Source: Lasiosphaeris hirsuta
Lineage: Eukaryota > Ascomycota > Sordariomycetes > Sordariales > Lasiosphaeriaceae
Length of the DNA stretch: 64,000 bases
Assembly (NCBI GenBank): GCA_030549175.1
Contig: JAUKUA010000003.1
Coordinates: forward strand, 2,294,001 to 2,358,000
Direction of reading: 5' to 3'
The stretch's first letter is position 1. Every line of letters starts with the position of its first letter. Shown piece after piece: positions 43,866-55,994 of the stretch. The position numbers and the translations under genes are program-made. The notes beneath the pieces were generated by a model. It saw only the letters and a program-made list of their open reading frames with translations, searched no databases and was not told the origin of the DNA.

Positions 43866-44837
43866 ATCGGCGGGCTTTGGGGGTGGTGATGACGGTGTTA
43901 TTGAGGGTGTAAGTCGGAGGTGAGCGCGCTGAGGCTAAATCGCTTATATATATGTGTGTGTGTGGTGGATTCAAAGGTCGGAGAGGTAAAGGGATGAAGA
44001 AAAGCATCCAGAGCCGGGTCTCATGTCAGATCAGAGAGCATTAACACCAAAGTATCCAGTCCACAGCAGAGAAACAAGACCCTGCTCGGTACCTTGGTTT
44101 ATCATCCCAGCTTCGCCGCTCGGGGGGGGCCTTGATGGGCGCGCGAGCTGATCCCACTGTGGGGAAATGGAAATCTGGGGGAATCGGGGAGGTTAAGATG
44201 CGGGGAAGCAAGGGGTAGAATACCGAGCCGAGGCGCACCTTGTTCAGGGGTGCGTCGTAAGATCCGTCCCGCCCTTTGCTACTACATCCATGGATCCGAC
44301 CCCCTTCAGTCAAGTTCAAGTCTTTGTTGATTCAGCTTGGCAAAATGCGGCACATTTTCTACTCAGAGTCAAGTAAGAGAATGCTAAGTCGGCAATGGGT
44401 AGGATGATGAGATAGATACTCTGTAATCCATACCAATCATTATTTCGTAGTTGAACCAATCCAACATGTAGCAAACACCTTGTTAGCTATTAGTTTTGCT
44501 GTGCCGAGGCTGCCCAAAAAGAACCGGACTGCTCCTGGCACCAACACCCGACCCGTCTGTCCCGTAAGCCTCCCGCATTATCATACACATCTAACGTACA
44601 GCAATTTCATCCTCTAAAAAAATTAGACAATGGGGATAGGCAAGCTTTCTTAAACCGGCCCCCGGTTCAGCTTTTTAGTCCCTCCCTTCCCCTTATCTAG
44701 AGCAGTTGCTCGAGCCCATATAGGGGTTCCATGAGTACTCGCAAGGTTAGAAATCATCCGCTTTCATGAACGTCATCGAAAATCATGTAATAACAACAAA
44801 CACCACGGTACCGTGTCCCACGTGTGTTTGAGTGGTA
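43866..44837. other. Intergenic region
   Basis: Promoter of the minus-strand nitronate monooxygenase and 3' side of the next minus-strand gene. A TATATATATGTGTGTGTGTG stretch at about 43943-43963 lies about 80 bp upstream of the start codon. No gene seen. Confidence 0.5.
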
Positions 44838-46232
44838 TTATCGGAAGTTGGGTAGTTTTGCAGGCACGAAACTGTCCTGCTCAACTTCTCGCGCTTCCAC
44901 GATGGGATGGGCTGCAGTATCTGCAGGTTTGACCCCTACCACCTCCACTGCCCCACTGCCGTTATCTTCAGCAGGGAACAGTGACGGCTTATCAGGACCA
45001 TCGTCTCTCTCTGGAATCTGAACGGCTTGATCTTTCACCTCTCTCACCAGTATCTTGGGCTCCGGTGGTTCGGTTGCGGCTGAAAGTTCATCCTTGTTCA
45101 AGCCCCGCCGCAGTGCTAACTGAGATGCAGCTCTTCGTCTCCGTTCGATCTCTTCCGCTTCTTCTCTTTCGGCGAGTTCCTCTTCCCTCTGGAGTTCTTC
45201 CAGCGAAGGTGTCGGCAGTGACTCCGGATCCTCTAGCTGAGGAAACGGTGATGAACCGGGGTTGCCATTGGGCACGGCTCCCTTGGCCGAATCTCGCGAA
45301 TGTGTCGAATCTATCGTGGTTCTCGATATTGTGCGCGACATGCCCGCCGTTTGCTTCCCCTTACTGCTGCGCGTCTTGGTGCTTCCCCGGTCGTCTACCC
45401 GATCCAGGGCCATAGCAAACTCATCATCTAGAGGTACAGCGTCCTCATCACCCTCTCCGTCGCTCGGGAATAGGTCGCCTCTTGACCGATACGAGCTCGA
45501 CGTGTCTCCCGATTCAGCAGTATTACTCCGTGGCCGGGGCTGTGGCGATCGCTTCTGGTGCGCGTCCTCCTCTTCGCTGGTCCCTAACAAGGGTTCGTGC
45601 TCCCCCCCATGGCCCTGTATTGGCGCACCCGGGTGGTCCTGGAGGTTCGCCGCCGAGGGTTTATAGCGCAATGTTCCTCCGATATTGAAGGGTAGCCGCC
45701 CCAAGAAGCCCAGCGGCGCCGTCCTGGGGATAATCGTAGGGTCCTCCTCGCCCGATACCTTCCGGCGCACACCACGTGTGCCGTAGCTCATCCCTCTTTT
45801 CCGCCGAGGTTGATCGGCTACTTCGCCAGCGATAGCAACGCCGTGTTTGCTTCGTCCGCCCCCGGTACCGGCCAAAAGACGATCCCAGTCCTCGCTCCGA
45901 CCACCGCCCCAACCGCCTAATATGCCACCACCGCCGCCAGGGCCCTCGTCGTCGGCGTCCTCCCAGTCATCATAAAAGTCAAATGAATATTCCGCCCTTG
46001 TCCGTCGGGCACCACGGTCGCGTTCGCGGGCCCGGCGCGCACGTTCTTCCCGATCGCCAAAGCACACACCAGTGCAGCTATCGAGAGCACCCACCGCGAC
46101 ATTCAGGCACGGGTTGATGTAGCGATTCTGAAAAGTCCAGATGCCGGCGGCAGCATTCTCGGTTACCGTCTCTGCGTTGTGCGAAATCTGGTTCCAGCGC
46201 TGGCGCATGCGGGGGTCTTGAATGAAGGCCAT
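44838..46232 (-). CDS. Conserved fungal protein of unknown function
   Basis: Single exon, 464 residues, start MAFIQDPRMRQRWNQISHNA. The N-terminal about 75 residues look conserved and structured (ENAAAGIWTFQNRYINPCLN, then DSCTGVCFGDREERARRARE). Next comes YSFDFYDDWEDADDEGPGGG and SEDWDRLLAG, a compact motif between Gly-rich stretches. A further conserved-looking segment is EDPTIIPRTAPLGFLGRLPF with IGGTLRYKPSA. The C-terminal half is Ser-, acidic- and charge-rich. It contains a predicted coiled coil (LEELQREEELAEREEAEEIE, then RRRRAASQLALRRGL) and many SP/TP sites. No known domain recognised; no signal peptide or transmembrane helix. Possibly a cytosolic scaffold or trafficking adaptor, but this is speculation. 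Confidence 0.78.
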   Translation of the reverse strand: MAFIQDPRMRQRWNQISHNAETVTENAAAGIWTFQNRYINPCLNVAVGALDSCTGVCFGDREERARRARERDRGARRTRAEYSFDFYDDWEDADDEGPGGGGGILGGWGGGRSEDWDRLLAGTGGGRSKHGVAIAGEVADQPRRKRGMSYGTRGVRRKVSGEEDPTIIPRTAPLGFLGRLPFNIGGTLRYKPSAANLQDHPGAPIQGHGGEHEPLLGTSEEEDAHQKRSPQPRPRSNTAESGDTSSSYRSRGDLFPSDGEGDEDAVPLDDEFAMALDRVDDRGSTKTRSSKGKQTAGMSRTISRTTIDSTHSRDSAKGAVPNGNPGSSPFPQLEDPESLPTPSLEELQREEELAEREEAEEIERRRRAASQLALRRGLNKDELSAATEPPEPKILVREVKDQAVQIPERDDGPDKPSLFPAEDNGSGAVEVVGVKPADTAAHPIVEAREVEQDSFVPAKLPNFR

Positions 46233-47270
46233 GGCGTCGCGAAGAGTTTGGGCAGGGGGAGGGGCAATCGGCGCGTGAAGTCGGCTTGCTTGGAGCTCTT
46301 ATCCCGATCAGTCGGGCCTTGACCGTTCGTCGTCGCGACGGGGTGATAAATGCGACCAGCAGCTGCGTCTGCAAACGAGGGATGCAGCGGATGGAGATGC
46401 TGCTCGAGAAGACGGCATCAGGGAATTGCGTTTATATAACGGGAGGGGCTGCGGTGTTGTTGAGAATTAGAGATCGGAGAGAGCAATGGTTTGCGACGCA
46501 ATTGAATCTAAAATCATTAGGTTTGGGGTTTACAAGGGAGCGCAGCTGGGACCAAAGGAGGGCCTGGGAAGGCGGAAGTTTGTCTCAGGCTGAGGCTTTA
46601 CGGATTACATATAGGTCAAATTCATGTTCTGCCGTCCTGGGTGCCAATTCTGGCTAGAGTCTCCCGGCCCGCTCTTTTTCGGCACCTCCAGAGCTCGGCC
46701 CACCAAGTCCATACCTGCCAAAGTCCAAAGGCGCACCCCAATTCACGGTTGCACACTATCCCTGAGTCTCGGTGCCAGAATACCGGAGCATGGTACTCAA
46801 GAAATTAAATTTTGAGATGTTGCCCCATCGCGCTCATGATTCCCCAAAAAAAAAAAAAATTTACTTCCATCTTCTAGCGGCTTTATCTATCGTCGCTTAT
46901 ATCACTCATCCTGCGAGACGGAGTCGCTAAAGTACCAGAACATTTATTCCTCCTGCATTATACCTATTAGACTGCCCGCTGGCGGGCCAAAGCATTCAAA
47001 TTGAACTCGCAACACCCCAAAAGCTGGGCATGGAAGTCAAGGGGGGTGGTTAGTTCTGAAATGACTCATGAAGAAGTCTCTGAGCCTATCGAAGTAGATA
47101 TTAGCTGTAAGAGCCACCCTGTCGAATAGCCAACTATATATATATATATATATATATACATAATATTTGAGAAATAACTCCTGTATAAAATAGTCTACAG
47201 TCTCGGGCTCTTCTGGTAGCACGCTATGATAGAAAAATAAGAGAGCTATAAAATATAGGTTTCAGTGTTC
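46233..47270. other. Intergenic region turning AT-rich toward the degraded locus
   Basis: Promoter side of the minus-strand gene at 46232, then AT-rich sequence with a run of 14 A at 46846-46859 and a (TA)12 microsatellite at 47135-47158. No gene supported. The AT-richness marks the start of a mutated accessory segment. Confidence 0.5.
47135..47158. repeat. (TA)12 microsatellite
   Basis: Uninterrupted TA dinucleotide repeat in the AT-rich segment beside the degraded esterase-ankyrin pseudogene. Confidence 0.9.
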
Positions 47271-49251
47271 CTATCTATTCAACCCCCTCAGCAGCTGGAC
47301 GATCACCTTGTGGCCACGCAGATTAGCGTAGTGTAAAGGCGTCCTATCATAACGATCCTTCACACTTACATCAGCACCTCCCTCTAGTAGTAAACTCGCG
47401 ATCGCCTCCTAGCCATACCCAACAGCCTCGTGTAAAGGCGTCCCATCATCATTATTCTTCTTCACGCCCACATCGGCACCCCTCTCCAGTAGCAACCTCA
47501 CGGTCGCCTCGTGGCTCCTCACAGTAGCTTTGTGTAAAGGCGTCCTACTATTACGATCTTTTTTATTAGCTCCTCTGAAAGAAGCTCCTTGGCAAATTAG
47601 ATCCACTGGAGCATTTTTAGTGAATAGGCCTTCTCCCTCGTTGGCTAGGTCTTAAAAAAGCTCGGTGTATAAGTCGTATAGCTTCTCAGGGATATCACTA
47701 ATCCCATTCTCAGTCGCTGCCCGACCTACATCCTGGCGGCGAAAGCGGAGAACCCGTTCCATCACGAGACGCGCCTATAAAAACACCCGCGGCGCGGCCC
47801 ATGATTACCCTTTATATTGGTAACGGGATTATAGACCCCCGGGCTTAGACATAGGTTACGATACCCTTGCCGTTTTCACGCTCGGGATATATGATAGAGC
47901 CATGGTGTAAGTCTGAGTCGAGGATTGGGTAGTAGCGATATGTGAAATAAATGTGGAATCGTGTAGCGAAGGGCGGCAGCTATTAAAGTAAGGTTTTAAA
48001 CTTGTCAGCGAGCTCGACCGCGTTCTCCTCGCCACACTCGTCTAATACGTCAGCATCTTCTATAGAGCTAAACCTAACTATCTTTCTATGGTCCGCGTAT
48101 ATACTGAACGAAGGGCAGCCGTCGTAAATAGCCGAGTTCTGGGATACGACTGCCTTTTGAAAATCCGGGTAGGGGAAACTCCTTGTAGACCTACGTAATC
48201 CGGATGTATCGAACGCTCTCTCGAAGTTACCGTATCATGCTCTAGAAGTCATCTTGGATAGATTCCAGAAGTTGAGTATCGGCCTTCAAGCAATCCAAGA
48301 GCGACTTATTGGTAGGTGTAACACACACTTGCGAGTGCAGGTGCTGGGAGCACCGTTGAGCGATGCAGAGCACAGGATAAAGAACACCTCCGCGGGAGTC
48401 CTGGGCAAGGAGCGGGATAGTTCGGGACGCAGGCCACAAAGAGACCTCACAGCACTCTTCCGTTTTGTTGAGTGATCCGGACTTCAATCAATCTTCTTGC
48501 GACCACCTAACCATTATCCCACTATCTTGCACTGCGACCCCCTATCCTCGTCACCCCAGCGCCTAACAGCGTTACAGTAGGTGTTGCGAGACAAATAACC
48601 GAAGCTGCCACGCTAGCATAATCAGCCACTCAGGACCCTCCGTAAGGAGTACCCATGAATATAACACCTTTGGCGCAGTTAAATATACTCTGGAGATATT
48701 CTCTGGGTTTGTTTTCGCGAGAGCAGAACGGCCTTCTTATAGATAAGGCCGCCGAGGCTGTGGGCGGTAAAGATGAGAGGACGAGATGAAGCACCGGCGT
48801 CCCCTCTATCCGTTGACAAGTCGTTCAAAAGGTTCATAGCATAGCCAGCCAGCCGGGTTAACGATACGGCGCGCCCACGCACAACATATGCGTCGTATCC
48901 GTACGTAAGCACGTGCGCATTCTTAAATGTTTGTGGAAGGAGAGTCTCCGGCCAAGGTCTAGATTACCCGCTAGCGGTCCAAGTGCTCCCACGATTTCCG
49001 TTTAAACCGTGGACAAAGCAAATGTCAACTACAGCGTCGGGACACTCGTGCAACACTCGAACTACTTCTGGGAACGTTGGCGGACGGCTTTCGGGGGATT
49101 GCTCCGAGCGCGCTCTTTCGAGCTTCGGTGGTGGATTAGGCGTGGGAGGAACCCCCCGCTGTATCTTGACCAAAAAAGGCTTCTTCACCCTCCAACTCCG
49201 GCCCATGCTATTGTGTGACCAATGATGCTCGAAACCAGAGACCGTAGGCAT
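47271..49251 (-). pseudogene. Degraded alpha/beta-hydrolase (esterase) plus ankyrin, NLR-like gene
   Basis: Read on the minus strand from ATG 49251, recognisable parts occur in the order known for fungal NLR-like proteins. First comes a serine-esterase domain: VVDICFVHGLNGNRGSTWTA, then VLTYGYDAYVV, the nucleophile elbow FTAHSLGGLIYKKAV, and FMGTPYGGS near 48645. SLLDCLKADTQLLESIQDDF (48245-48310) follows, then SQNSAIYDGCPSFSIYADHR and VDECGEE-like sequence to about 47990. The C-terminus has ankyrin repeats (RTPLHKATVRSHEATVRLLL, GTPLHEAVGYG, then RTPLHYANLRGHKVIVQLL). The frame is interrupted repeatedly: TAA at 48964-48966, a frameshift near 48690-48700, TGA at 48630-48632, TAG in the DDF block, another shift near 48160, and TAG at 47409-47411 inside an ankyrin repeat. 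No central NACHT/NB-ARC domain is visible. Clearly not functional as it stands. Confidence 0.8.
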
Positions 49252-49727
49252 CTCACTCTCCAAGGCGGTTGGTTCCAAGGTTGATATTTAATAAAGTGCA
49301 TCCTTCCCACGGTTTAGGGTGGTTAACTTGGTGCGGTTTGGGAGATGAAAGCTTGACCTCACGATCCAGCAGCTTGGTCAGGAATGAGGGACAAAATATG
49401 GCCCGTGCACTAGATGGTGATTGGCGGATGCCGCTGCCGGGTGAAGTGCGGCCGACCGGCCACTCTAGTGTGGAGGACTGGTCAAGGTCATGTGATTTGA
49501 CACGTGCATATTATCAGAGCCCAAGTTGTGGATTGCCCCATTGCCTGCCCCACTAAGCCCCTGAGTCGAGCTCATTGGCTTTGGTGACCCATGGGGGCCT
49601 GTTTAATGGGCGACGCGTGAAAACGCGTCTCACTCGAGGCCCCTTGCCGTGTCCTCGACAACCTCGCCCAATTCCTTGGAGCGAAACCTCGTCCGCCAGG
49701 AAGCCACGCCAACATACCTTTGACATC
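49252..49727. other. Intergenic region, promoter of primase subunit gene
   Basis: Separates the degraded pseudogene (-) from pri2 (+). The open frame extends upstream of the pri2 start to 49575 without conserved character. No other gene seen. Confidence 0.5.
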
Positions 49728-51529
49728 ATGATCCGGCAAGATTTCAACCGCATTGACCCTAAGCGGCGTAATACGGTCGACTACCGCAAGAAGCAGTTCG
49801 CAGATCCTTCATATAAGGAGACGCAATACCCCCACAGCCTCAGCTTCTACGCCGCCCCGCCAACCGCCGATATCACGCTTGAGCAGTTCGAACAATGGGC
49901 TATCGACAGGCTTCATGTGCTCGCCGAGCTCGAGGCCTGTTCGTTCCGTAACAAGTCATCCGCCGAGACGGCGTTGCACATGAAGCCACTGCTTGACAAA
50001 TACCTCCCTCTCGACACCAACAGCTCGTCCAGCCAAGTCTTTGCCCAGCGCCAAAAGGACCACTATAGTCACTTTATCCTCCGACTCGCCTTTTGCTCAA
50101 CTAAGGACATGCGCCAGCGGTTTTCCCGCGTCGAGACCATGTTGTTCCGTCTGCGGTTCAACGCCGACGATACGCGCGAGCGCAATGCCTTTATCGGTAG
50201 CTTAAACCTCGACTGGGAGACCGTATCAGATGAGGAGAAGCGCCAGTATGCCGCAGAATTGATGGCGACGGTTGTGTCTAGTTTTGGAAAGAAGACTCAC
50301 CAGTCAATCGACGACGAGACCTTTTGCAAGATCGACTGGATGCGTGTGCCCGACCTGGTTGAGTCGCGAAAGGTCTTCCTTAGGGCCGGTAAAGCATACG
50401 TCCCATCCAAGGAACAGCAATCCTTGGTAGTCACAGAATTCACCGCCCGGTTAGAGAAGGCGTTAGAGGTACAATCTTTGCCTCTGACATGCATAGCGTT
50501 CATTGTACGTGCGGCTGACAGACTCGGTATCTAGCTCACAGCCCGTGCCCGCCCAGATCTTGACGAGGATGACCGGCTATCACCCATCCTCGACCACCTT
50601 TCCAAGAGCTTCGTCGCGCCCGACTCAAAGTACGCCGGCGACAGCGCAATCGAGGGTGCTGAGATCACGGCGCGCAACATCGATAATTTAGCCCAGCACT
50701 TCCCTATGTGCATGTCACACACACACCGGACGCTACGCCGTGACGGGCATCTCAAGCACTTTGGTCGCTTACAGTACACCCTCTTCCTCAAGGGCATTGG
50801 CCTCAGCTTAGACGAGTGCTTGACATTTTGGCGGCAAGGACTCAAAAAGAAGACGGAGGACGAGTTCAACAAAGAGTACCGCTACAACGTACGGCACGTC
50901 TACGGCGACGTTGGTGGCGATTCGAACCGCCGTGGCGGTGGTTACAGTCCGTTCAGTTGCCAAAAGATCCTCACGGAACACGCGCCCGGTGCCGGCGAGG
51001 CCCACGGGTGTCCGTACCGCCACTTCAACATGGAGAGCCTGGCCGGTCTGCTGCAGGCATCGGGCGTAAACGATCGAGCCGTGTTACAGGGTGTCAAGGA
51101 GGACAAGGACAAGCAAAAGTTTCATCTGGCGTGTAACCGGTATGTGGTCCCCTCTTTTGATATATTGTGCTGGCGGTCTAGACCTCCCCGTCTACTGTCC
51201 GTACCCGTGTCTGTTCCACTTCTGTCTTGCTCGGCCCATTTTTGGGTTCCTCACCGACGTTGCCATGGATGAGACAGAAAGACCCTGGGGCGATTTGCGG
51301 CTGCCTTACTTGACCGATCGAAGCTAACATGAGACATAGGGTCTTTGAGCACGTACACAGAAATGAGCTGAAACGGGCTAAGGACGACGGTGTCATGACG
51401 GCGGCGCAACTTGAGATGATTGTGCATCCCAACGAGTACTTTAAGCGGAGCTTCTTGCTCAAGAATATGGGCAAGGTGTCGCAGTCGCAACGCGACGGCG
51501 GTGGAGGTGACGTGAAGATTGAAGAGTGA
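49728..51529 (+). CDS. pri2: DNA primase large subunit (Pri2/PriL)
   Basis: Regulatory iron-sulfur subunit of the DNA polymerase alpha-primase complex; it helps initiate RNA primers in the nucleus. Exons are 49728-50468, 50535-51139 and 51340-51529 (511 residues; yeast Pri2 is 528). Introns are 66 nt (GTACAA, CTGAC, CTAG) and 200 nt (GTATGT, CTAAC, ATAG). The start MIRQDFNRIDPKRRN is preferred over the open frame upstream. The N-terminal helical domain includes YPHSLSFYAAPPTADITLEQ and DHYSHFILRLAFC. The C-terminal domain has the four [4Fe-4S] cysteines C306 (PMCMSHTH), C389 (SPFSCQKI), C406 (HGCPYRHF) and C447 (HLACNR). Their spacing (83, 17, 41) is close to that of human PriL. The fourth ligand sits one residue before the last intron. 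Short charged tail with poly-Gly. Confidence 0.94.
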
Positions 51530-54500
51530 TGATGAGGTGGTCCCCTTTTACAGGATGTGCGACGGCACCATGTATCAGGTATCACTGTGACGAGCAGATG
51601 CGTGTCTTGCTTCTTTTGGGAGCGTCAGCTGGACCCTTTGGGGGTCCCCTTTTTGTGTAAAGTAAGCTAGGTAGAGGGAAGGAGGTAGGTAGCCATTCCC
51701 GGAGTTGGGCAACAGCTTGTTTTGCTTTGGGATGACAGAAACTTAGGAACTCACGAAATGTCCCGGTACTTTATGCAGCTAATGAGTTATCAAACAAAGC
51801 GAAATGATGCGGTATTCGGAAAAAGTGAGGTCTTTGGTGATGCTATGCGCGCTTCTCAATCCAACCAGTATCTTGGCCCCTTTTCCCTCTCCTCCCGCGT
51901 CCCCACAGTGTCTGCATCTGGGAAGCAGGCAAAGCAAAGGCGGCAGCATTGGCAGCACGTCATGCCCCTAGCTGCACGCCAAACCCAGTTTTTGCCAACT
52001 TTCTGTCGCCCCCCCTTGGAGCTCCAGCCTGTCCTGGGAGCTGTCTAAGCTGTTCTTGTGTGCCTGGAGGAGCTGGCTCGAGCAGCTGGGCAGAGCTCCT
52101 CTGCCATGGCGAAGCTATTGGTGGGTGGGGGGAGCCGGCATCATCCGTTGGCCCTTTTTTTTTTTTTTTTTTCTCCTTCCTTGCTGTCATTCTGCTGCGG
52201 GCTGTTACCGATGTTACAGGACCTTGATGGCTTTTGGTTGGGCGTCGGCGATGACGGGTCGGAGCAAATTGTCCGCCACCCATTGGTGAGCCTGGGCCTT
52301 TGTTCTTTACCGCCGACTCGATTCTCTCCGTTTTCTCGATTTGGACGTGGAATGAGGTTATTCCCAATTCTTCCGATGGGAACAGATCATGGGAATTTGG
52401 GATTGCGATTGCATCGGCTCGCCCTTTTTCTCGCGAGAAACACCTTGCCCTCAGGCACACTCTACCTCTTACTGAGCTGTGCAGCCTCCTCTCACGCCCT
52501 GCGCCATTTAGCTGCACGCGTATATTCAGCTACGGCTGCTGCTATATTCCTTTCCTGCGCCCACTCTGAAAACGCATCTAAGCCTGCATACACGGAAGAG
52601 TAGCCTGCTCCTCCGCTGCAGCGAGGGCATGCGGCATGCATCCATTCTCAACTGCCCAGATTTATTTCCGGCTTGGCCGCCCTCACTCGCCCGAATGAAT
52701 GCAACAGACAGCGCCAGGGATAAGGGGGAGCCGTGAGCATGCCGGCAGCTCTTGTCATTGCGACTGTCGAAGCAAGCGCCAAAGCTCCACTCGAAAGAGT
52801 CGATAACGACGGCAGGACGCGGCAATGCAGGGCAATTGGAGCCATGCAAAGTGAGGTCATGAAATCAGTGGGTTTGAGCACCATTGGCATTGGTATCTGG
52901 GCTGTTTTCTTTGGTCGTCCTGCCCACCTATCAGATGATAATGAGGCGAGAGCCATTCAGTGCCATTGTAATCATACGTGGTGGGGGGCAGCTCTTCTCC
53001 CGTTCGCTCTTCGCCAATCGGCCCTCAATCCCGAATCAAGTCCAACCTGGGAAGGGCTGTCGGCGAATGAGATGACGCATGAGGAGCGTGCCGCATGCGG
53101 AGGTAAGGTAGGTGGGCTCCATTTTGATGTAGTGTAAAGGTGATAGCGGCCGGTGAAGTGTCAGAGCGTCGAGGTGGACTGGATCATGATGTTTTGTGCT
53201 GTTTTGGATCATCGTTGTCAGTCGGTGGAACAACCAGTGGGTGTTCAACTCGGCGTTCGACTCATTTTCTTCTCATCAACCTCTGCCATTTACACAGGTA
53301 CTCAAATGAAGTACCTATTTACTCGACCATGTAGAAGCACCCTGCAAATCCAACAATATTATTATTACATTAATGAAATCTACTTTAGTGGCTCAAGAAC
53401 TTGAGGGCTTCCTTGGCGCTCGAGACAACCTCCGCAGACCGGGATGCCAATGGCACACACGTGCCAAATAATGAGGGCAACGTAATCTAGGCAAAGCAGG
53501 ACATCTCTTGCTATGGACAGATGACATGCTAGCTCCCCTGGTGCATAGAAGCGACCCAAGGCGTAGCTACCCGACCTTACCTACTGCTGCTACACTACTC
53601 CTGACGTAAAGACATGAAACTCCATCACCAGAAAGGCGGCCCACTTACCTCATCGCGCCGTTAGGGTCCCCTGAATGCCCTGGATTAACACCTCGGGCGG
53701 CAGGCCATCCTACCCAGCCCTGCGCTCCCGCATGTCCTGATATCATTACGAACTATGATGTCGCCTTGCATCTCTTCCCCGTCACGGTAGACCCTGGATC
53801 GACAACTGTATGGGTGCCCAGCTAGTCGAGCTACGGATACCCAACCACAATAGCACATACCAAACATCAAAGTAGTTGTTTTCTCTCTCTACTTTCCCAT
53901 CACCCCCATATCATCAGCAGCCCCCCCCGGGGCACGTCATGACACCGCCGCCCAGTTGAACTGGCGGGCAACTTCCCACGAGACCGCCAATCCGGGGATA
54001 GATCTACAAGATATGACCCCAAAACAGACCAGTAAATAGCAAGCCAGTGGATGAGCAAGCAGATAAAGCAAGAGGGCAAAAACTGAGGCTTGCAGACACG
54101 AGGCTGCACAGTGGTGGAGAAAGCCTCAATTTTTTTTTTTTTTGCCCTCTTGAAGAAGGCAGAATGGCGGCGGAGAGAGAATTGGGAATGGAGGCGACCC
54201 AAAGAGTACAGGGGGCTGTACAATTTGAAGACGTTGAAAGCCTGCAGGATCGGAGCACGACTGAAAAGGGAAAAAAATAAAAAAATAAAAGACTGTAGCA
54301 GATAGGTGTGCCAGTGTGTATGTGTTAGCTTTGAAGGCTCAGCCCATAGGGTCGCTGCTGCGTGTGTAGTTTATGCAGCAACCAAGTTTTTAATCCCCGA
54401 TGAAACACCACTTCTAGCTGCTTGTAGGGTCGGTTGCTACTCATGTACGTCTTAGGCCTCGGCAGTGATGCAGAAGATGCCACTGTCAACCCCAGAAAAG

Positions 54501-55994
54501 CTGAAAGCCGGGGTAAGCTGCCGGTTCATCAAGGTAGCTGCAGAATTTTGTAGTCTGATAAGACTATGGCTGCTAATTAAAGAACGGTCCTGTTGGTTCT
54601 CATGTATGCATTTCGCCATCATTTCCATGGAGGTTCGCACACCGTACGTAGCCAACAATGTTATACGCACGGCTGCAACGTACTTATGGAGTAGTTCAAT
54701 TGTTTCAGTGCTCATAATTGCTCGCTCCATTAGGTGCCTCGCTGCCTAGCAGCACTAATTGCCTTTCTATTCCCACCTATCTGATCATGCCCACCCAAGG
54801 GGCTGGCTGCCAAGCCAAACTCCTTGCCCGAAATGCATACCGAGCCAAAATGTCACCACGCTATGGTAATCCGAATAACCCGCTCAAATTGAAATCTACA
54901 GATAGGTATCCACCTAGAAAAATAAAAACAAAGGCCACTCTGAAACACGCGGGCCCCGCCACAGTAAATGAAGGATATCCATCTAAATTTGTTTGGCGTC
55001 GAAGTGAAGAAATGATTTCCGCTTTAGTCGAGGGTGGTCCCGCGACCCACCGTATTGAGATCAGCCGGCTGTGTCAGAGGCAGGTCGACGTCAGCGGCTG
55101 GGCAGGGCCTGGAGGTTCTAGAACGCCATTGGCCAAGAGCCATTTGATGGTCCAATGATGTTCTATGCCCGTAGCCATGTGCGCGTCTCTGTCCAAGAGC
55201 CAACGCGCTGTGATGAATAAGTCCAGTGTCGCATCGTAGAAGACTGTTTGATGTTTGGTAACCGAGGCCTTGACCAGCTGAGAAAGATGGGAAAATGTCA
55301 TGATGGATGTGTAACTGGGTTCTCCACAAAAGCCTGTGATCCAAATCTGCGGTATGGGGGGGAGGGTGAGATGAGCGTTGGTACTGGCACTTGTGCTCTA
55401 GCCGCGTCCAGGTGAGGCGATGAGCCACTCTCACATTTTCCGACGGACCTGCTTCCGACACATTCGGCCACGAGGTTGCAGCCGCATGGGCGATGTATGC
55501 GATGCATGGTCGTATCGGTCGCTGACGCATCGGCCGTGTAACCAGTGGTATTCCTGTGCGCGCTCTCGATTGTTGCTGAGGCAGTCGCCCTTGATCGACA
55601 GGTCCCATCGATACAGATAACGATGGGAATTTGCAGCCCGGCGACCTCCGGTAATTTGGTGACATCTGTCGATATTTGCTGAAAATGTGTGCGTGCATCC
55701 GGTGATGCCGGAAACCCCGGATCCTTGATGGCCCAGCGTGTCAGATCTCACCACCCCGGCAAGCTACGTGTTGAATGAAGCATCTCCAGCTTCTCATCCG
55801 GATGGCGCGGGCCCAGGTAGCAGTCAAGCTGCGGCTCCCACGGCGATGACAGCCGAGAATGGCGCGTCCATGGAAGGCCGAGTTCTTCGATTGCATGCAG
55901 GTATGCAGCCGAGATTCTTTGGTGCTGCGCAGCTGTCGTGCTGTGCTTCGGATTTGAGTGCTGTCCACGTATGTCGGTGTTCAACCTTCCCGGC
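51530..55994. other. 4.5-kb gene-poor region
   Basis: No gene supported. Several open stretches (longest about 225 codons, minus strand 55024-55698) show no recognisable domain. It contains a run of 19 T at 52154-52172, a run of 14 T at 54130-54143, and small AT-rich segments (53340-53400). Could hold non-coding RNA, long UTRs or strongly decayed insertions. Confidence 0.45.

Noticed and set aside
42951..43889. 312-codon plus-strand open frame
   Set aside because: Antisense shadow of the intronless, GC-rich nitronate monooxygenase gene.
55024..55698. 224-codon minus-strand open frame
   Set aside because: No family resemblance; His/Arg/Pro-rich throughout with no credible start, and overlapping frames of similar size exist.
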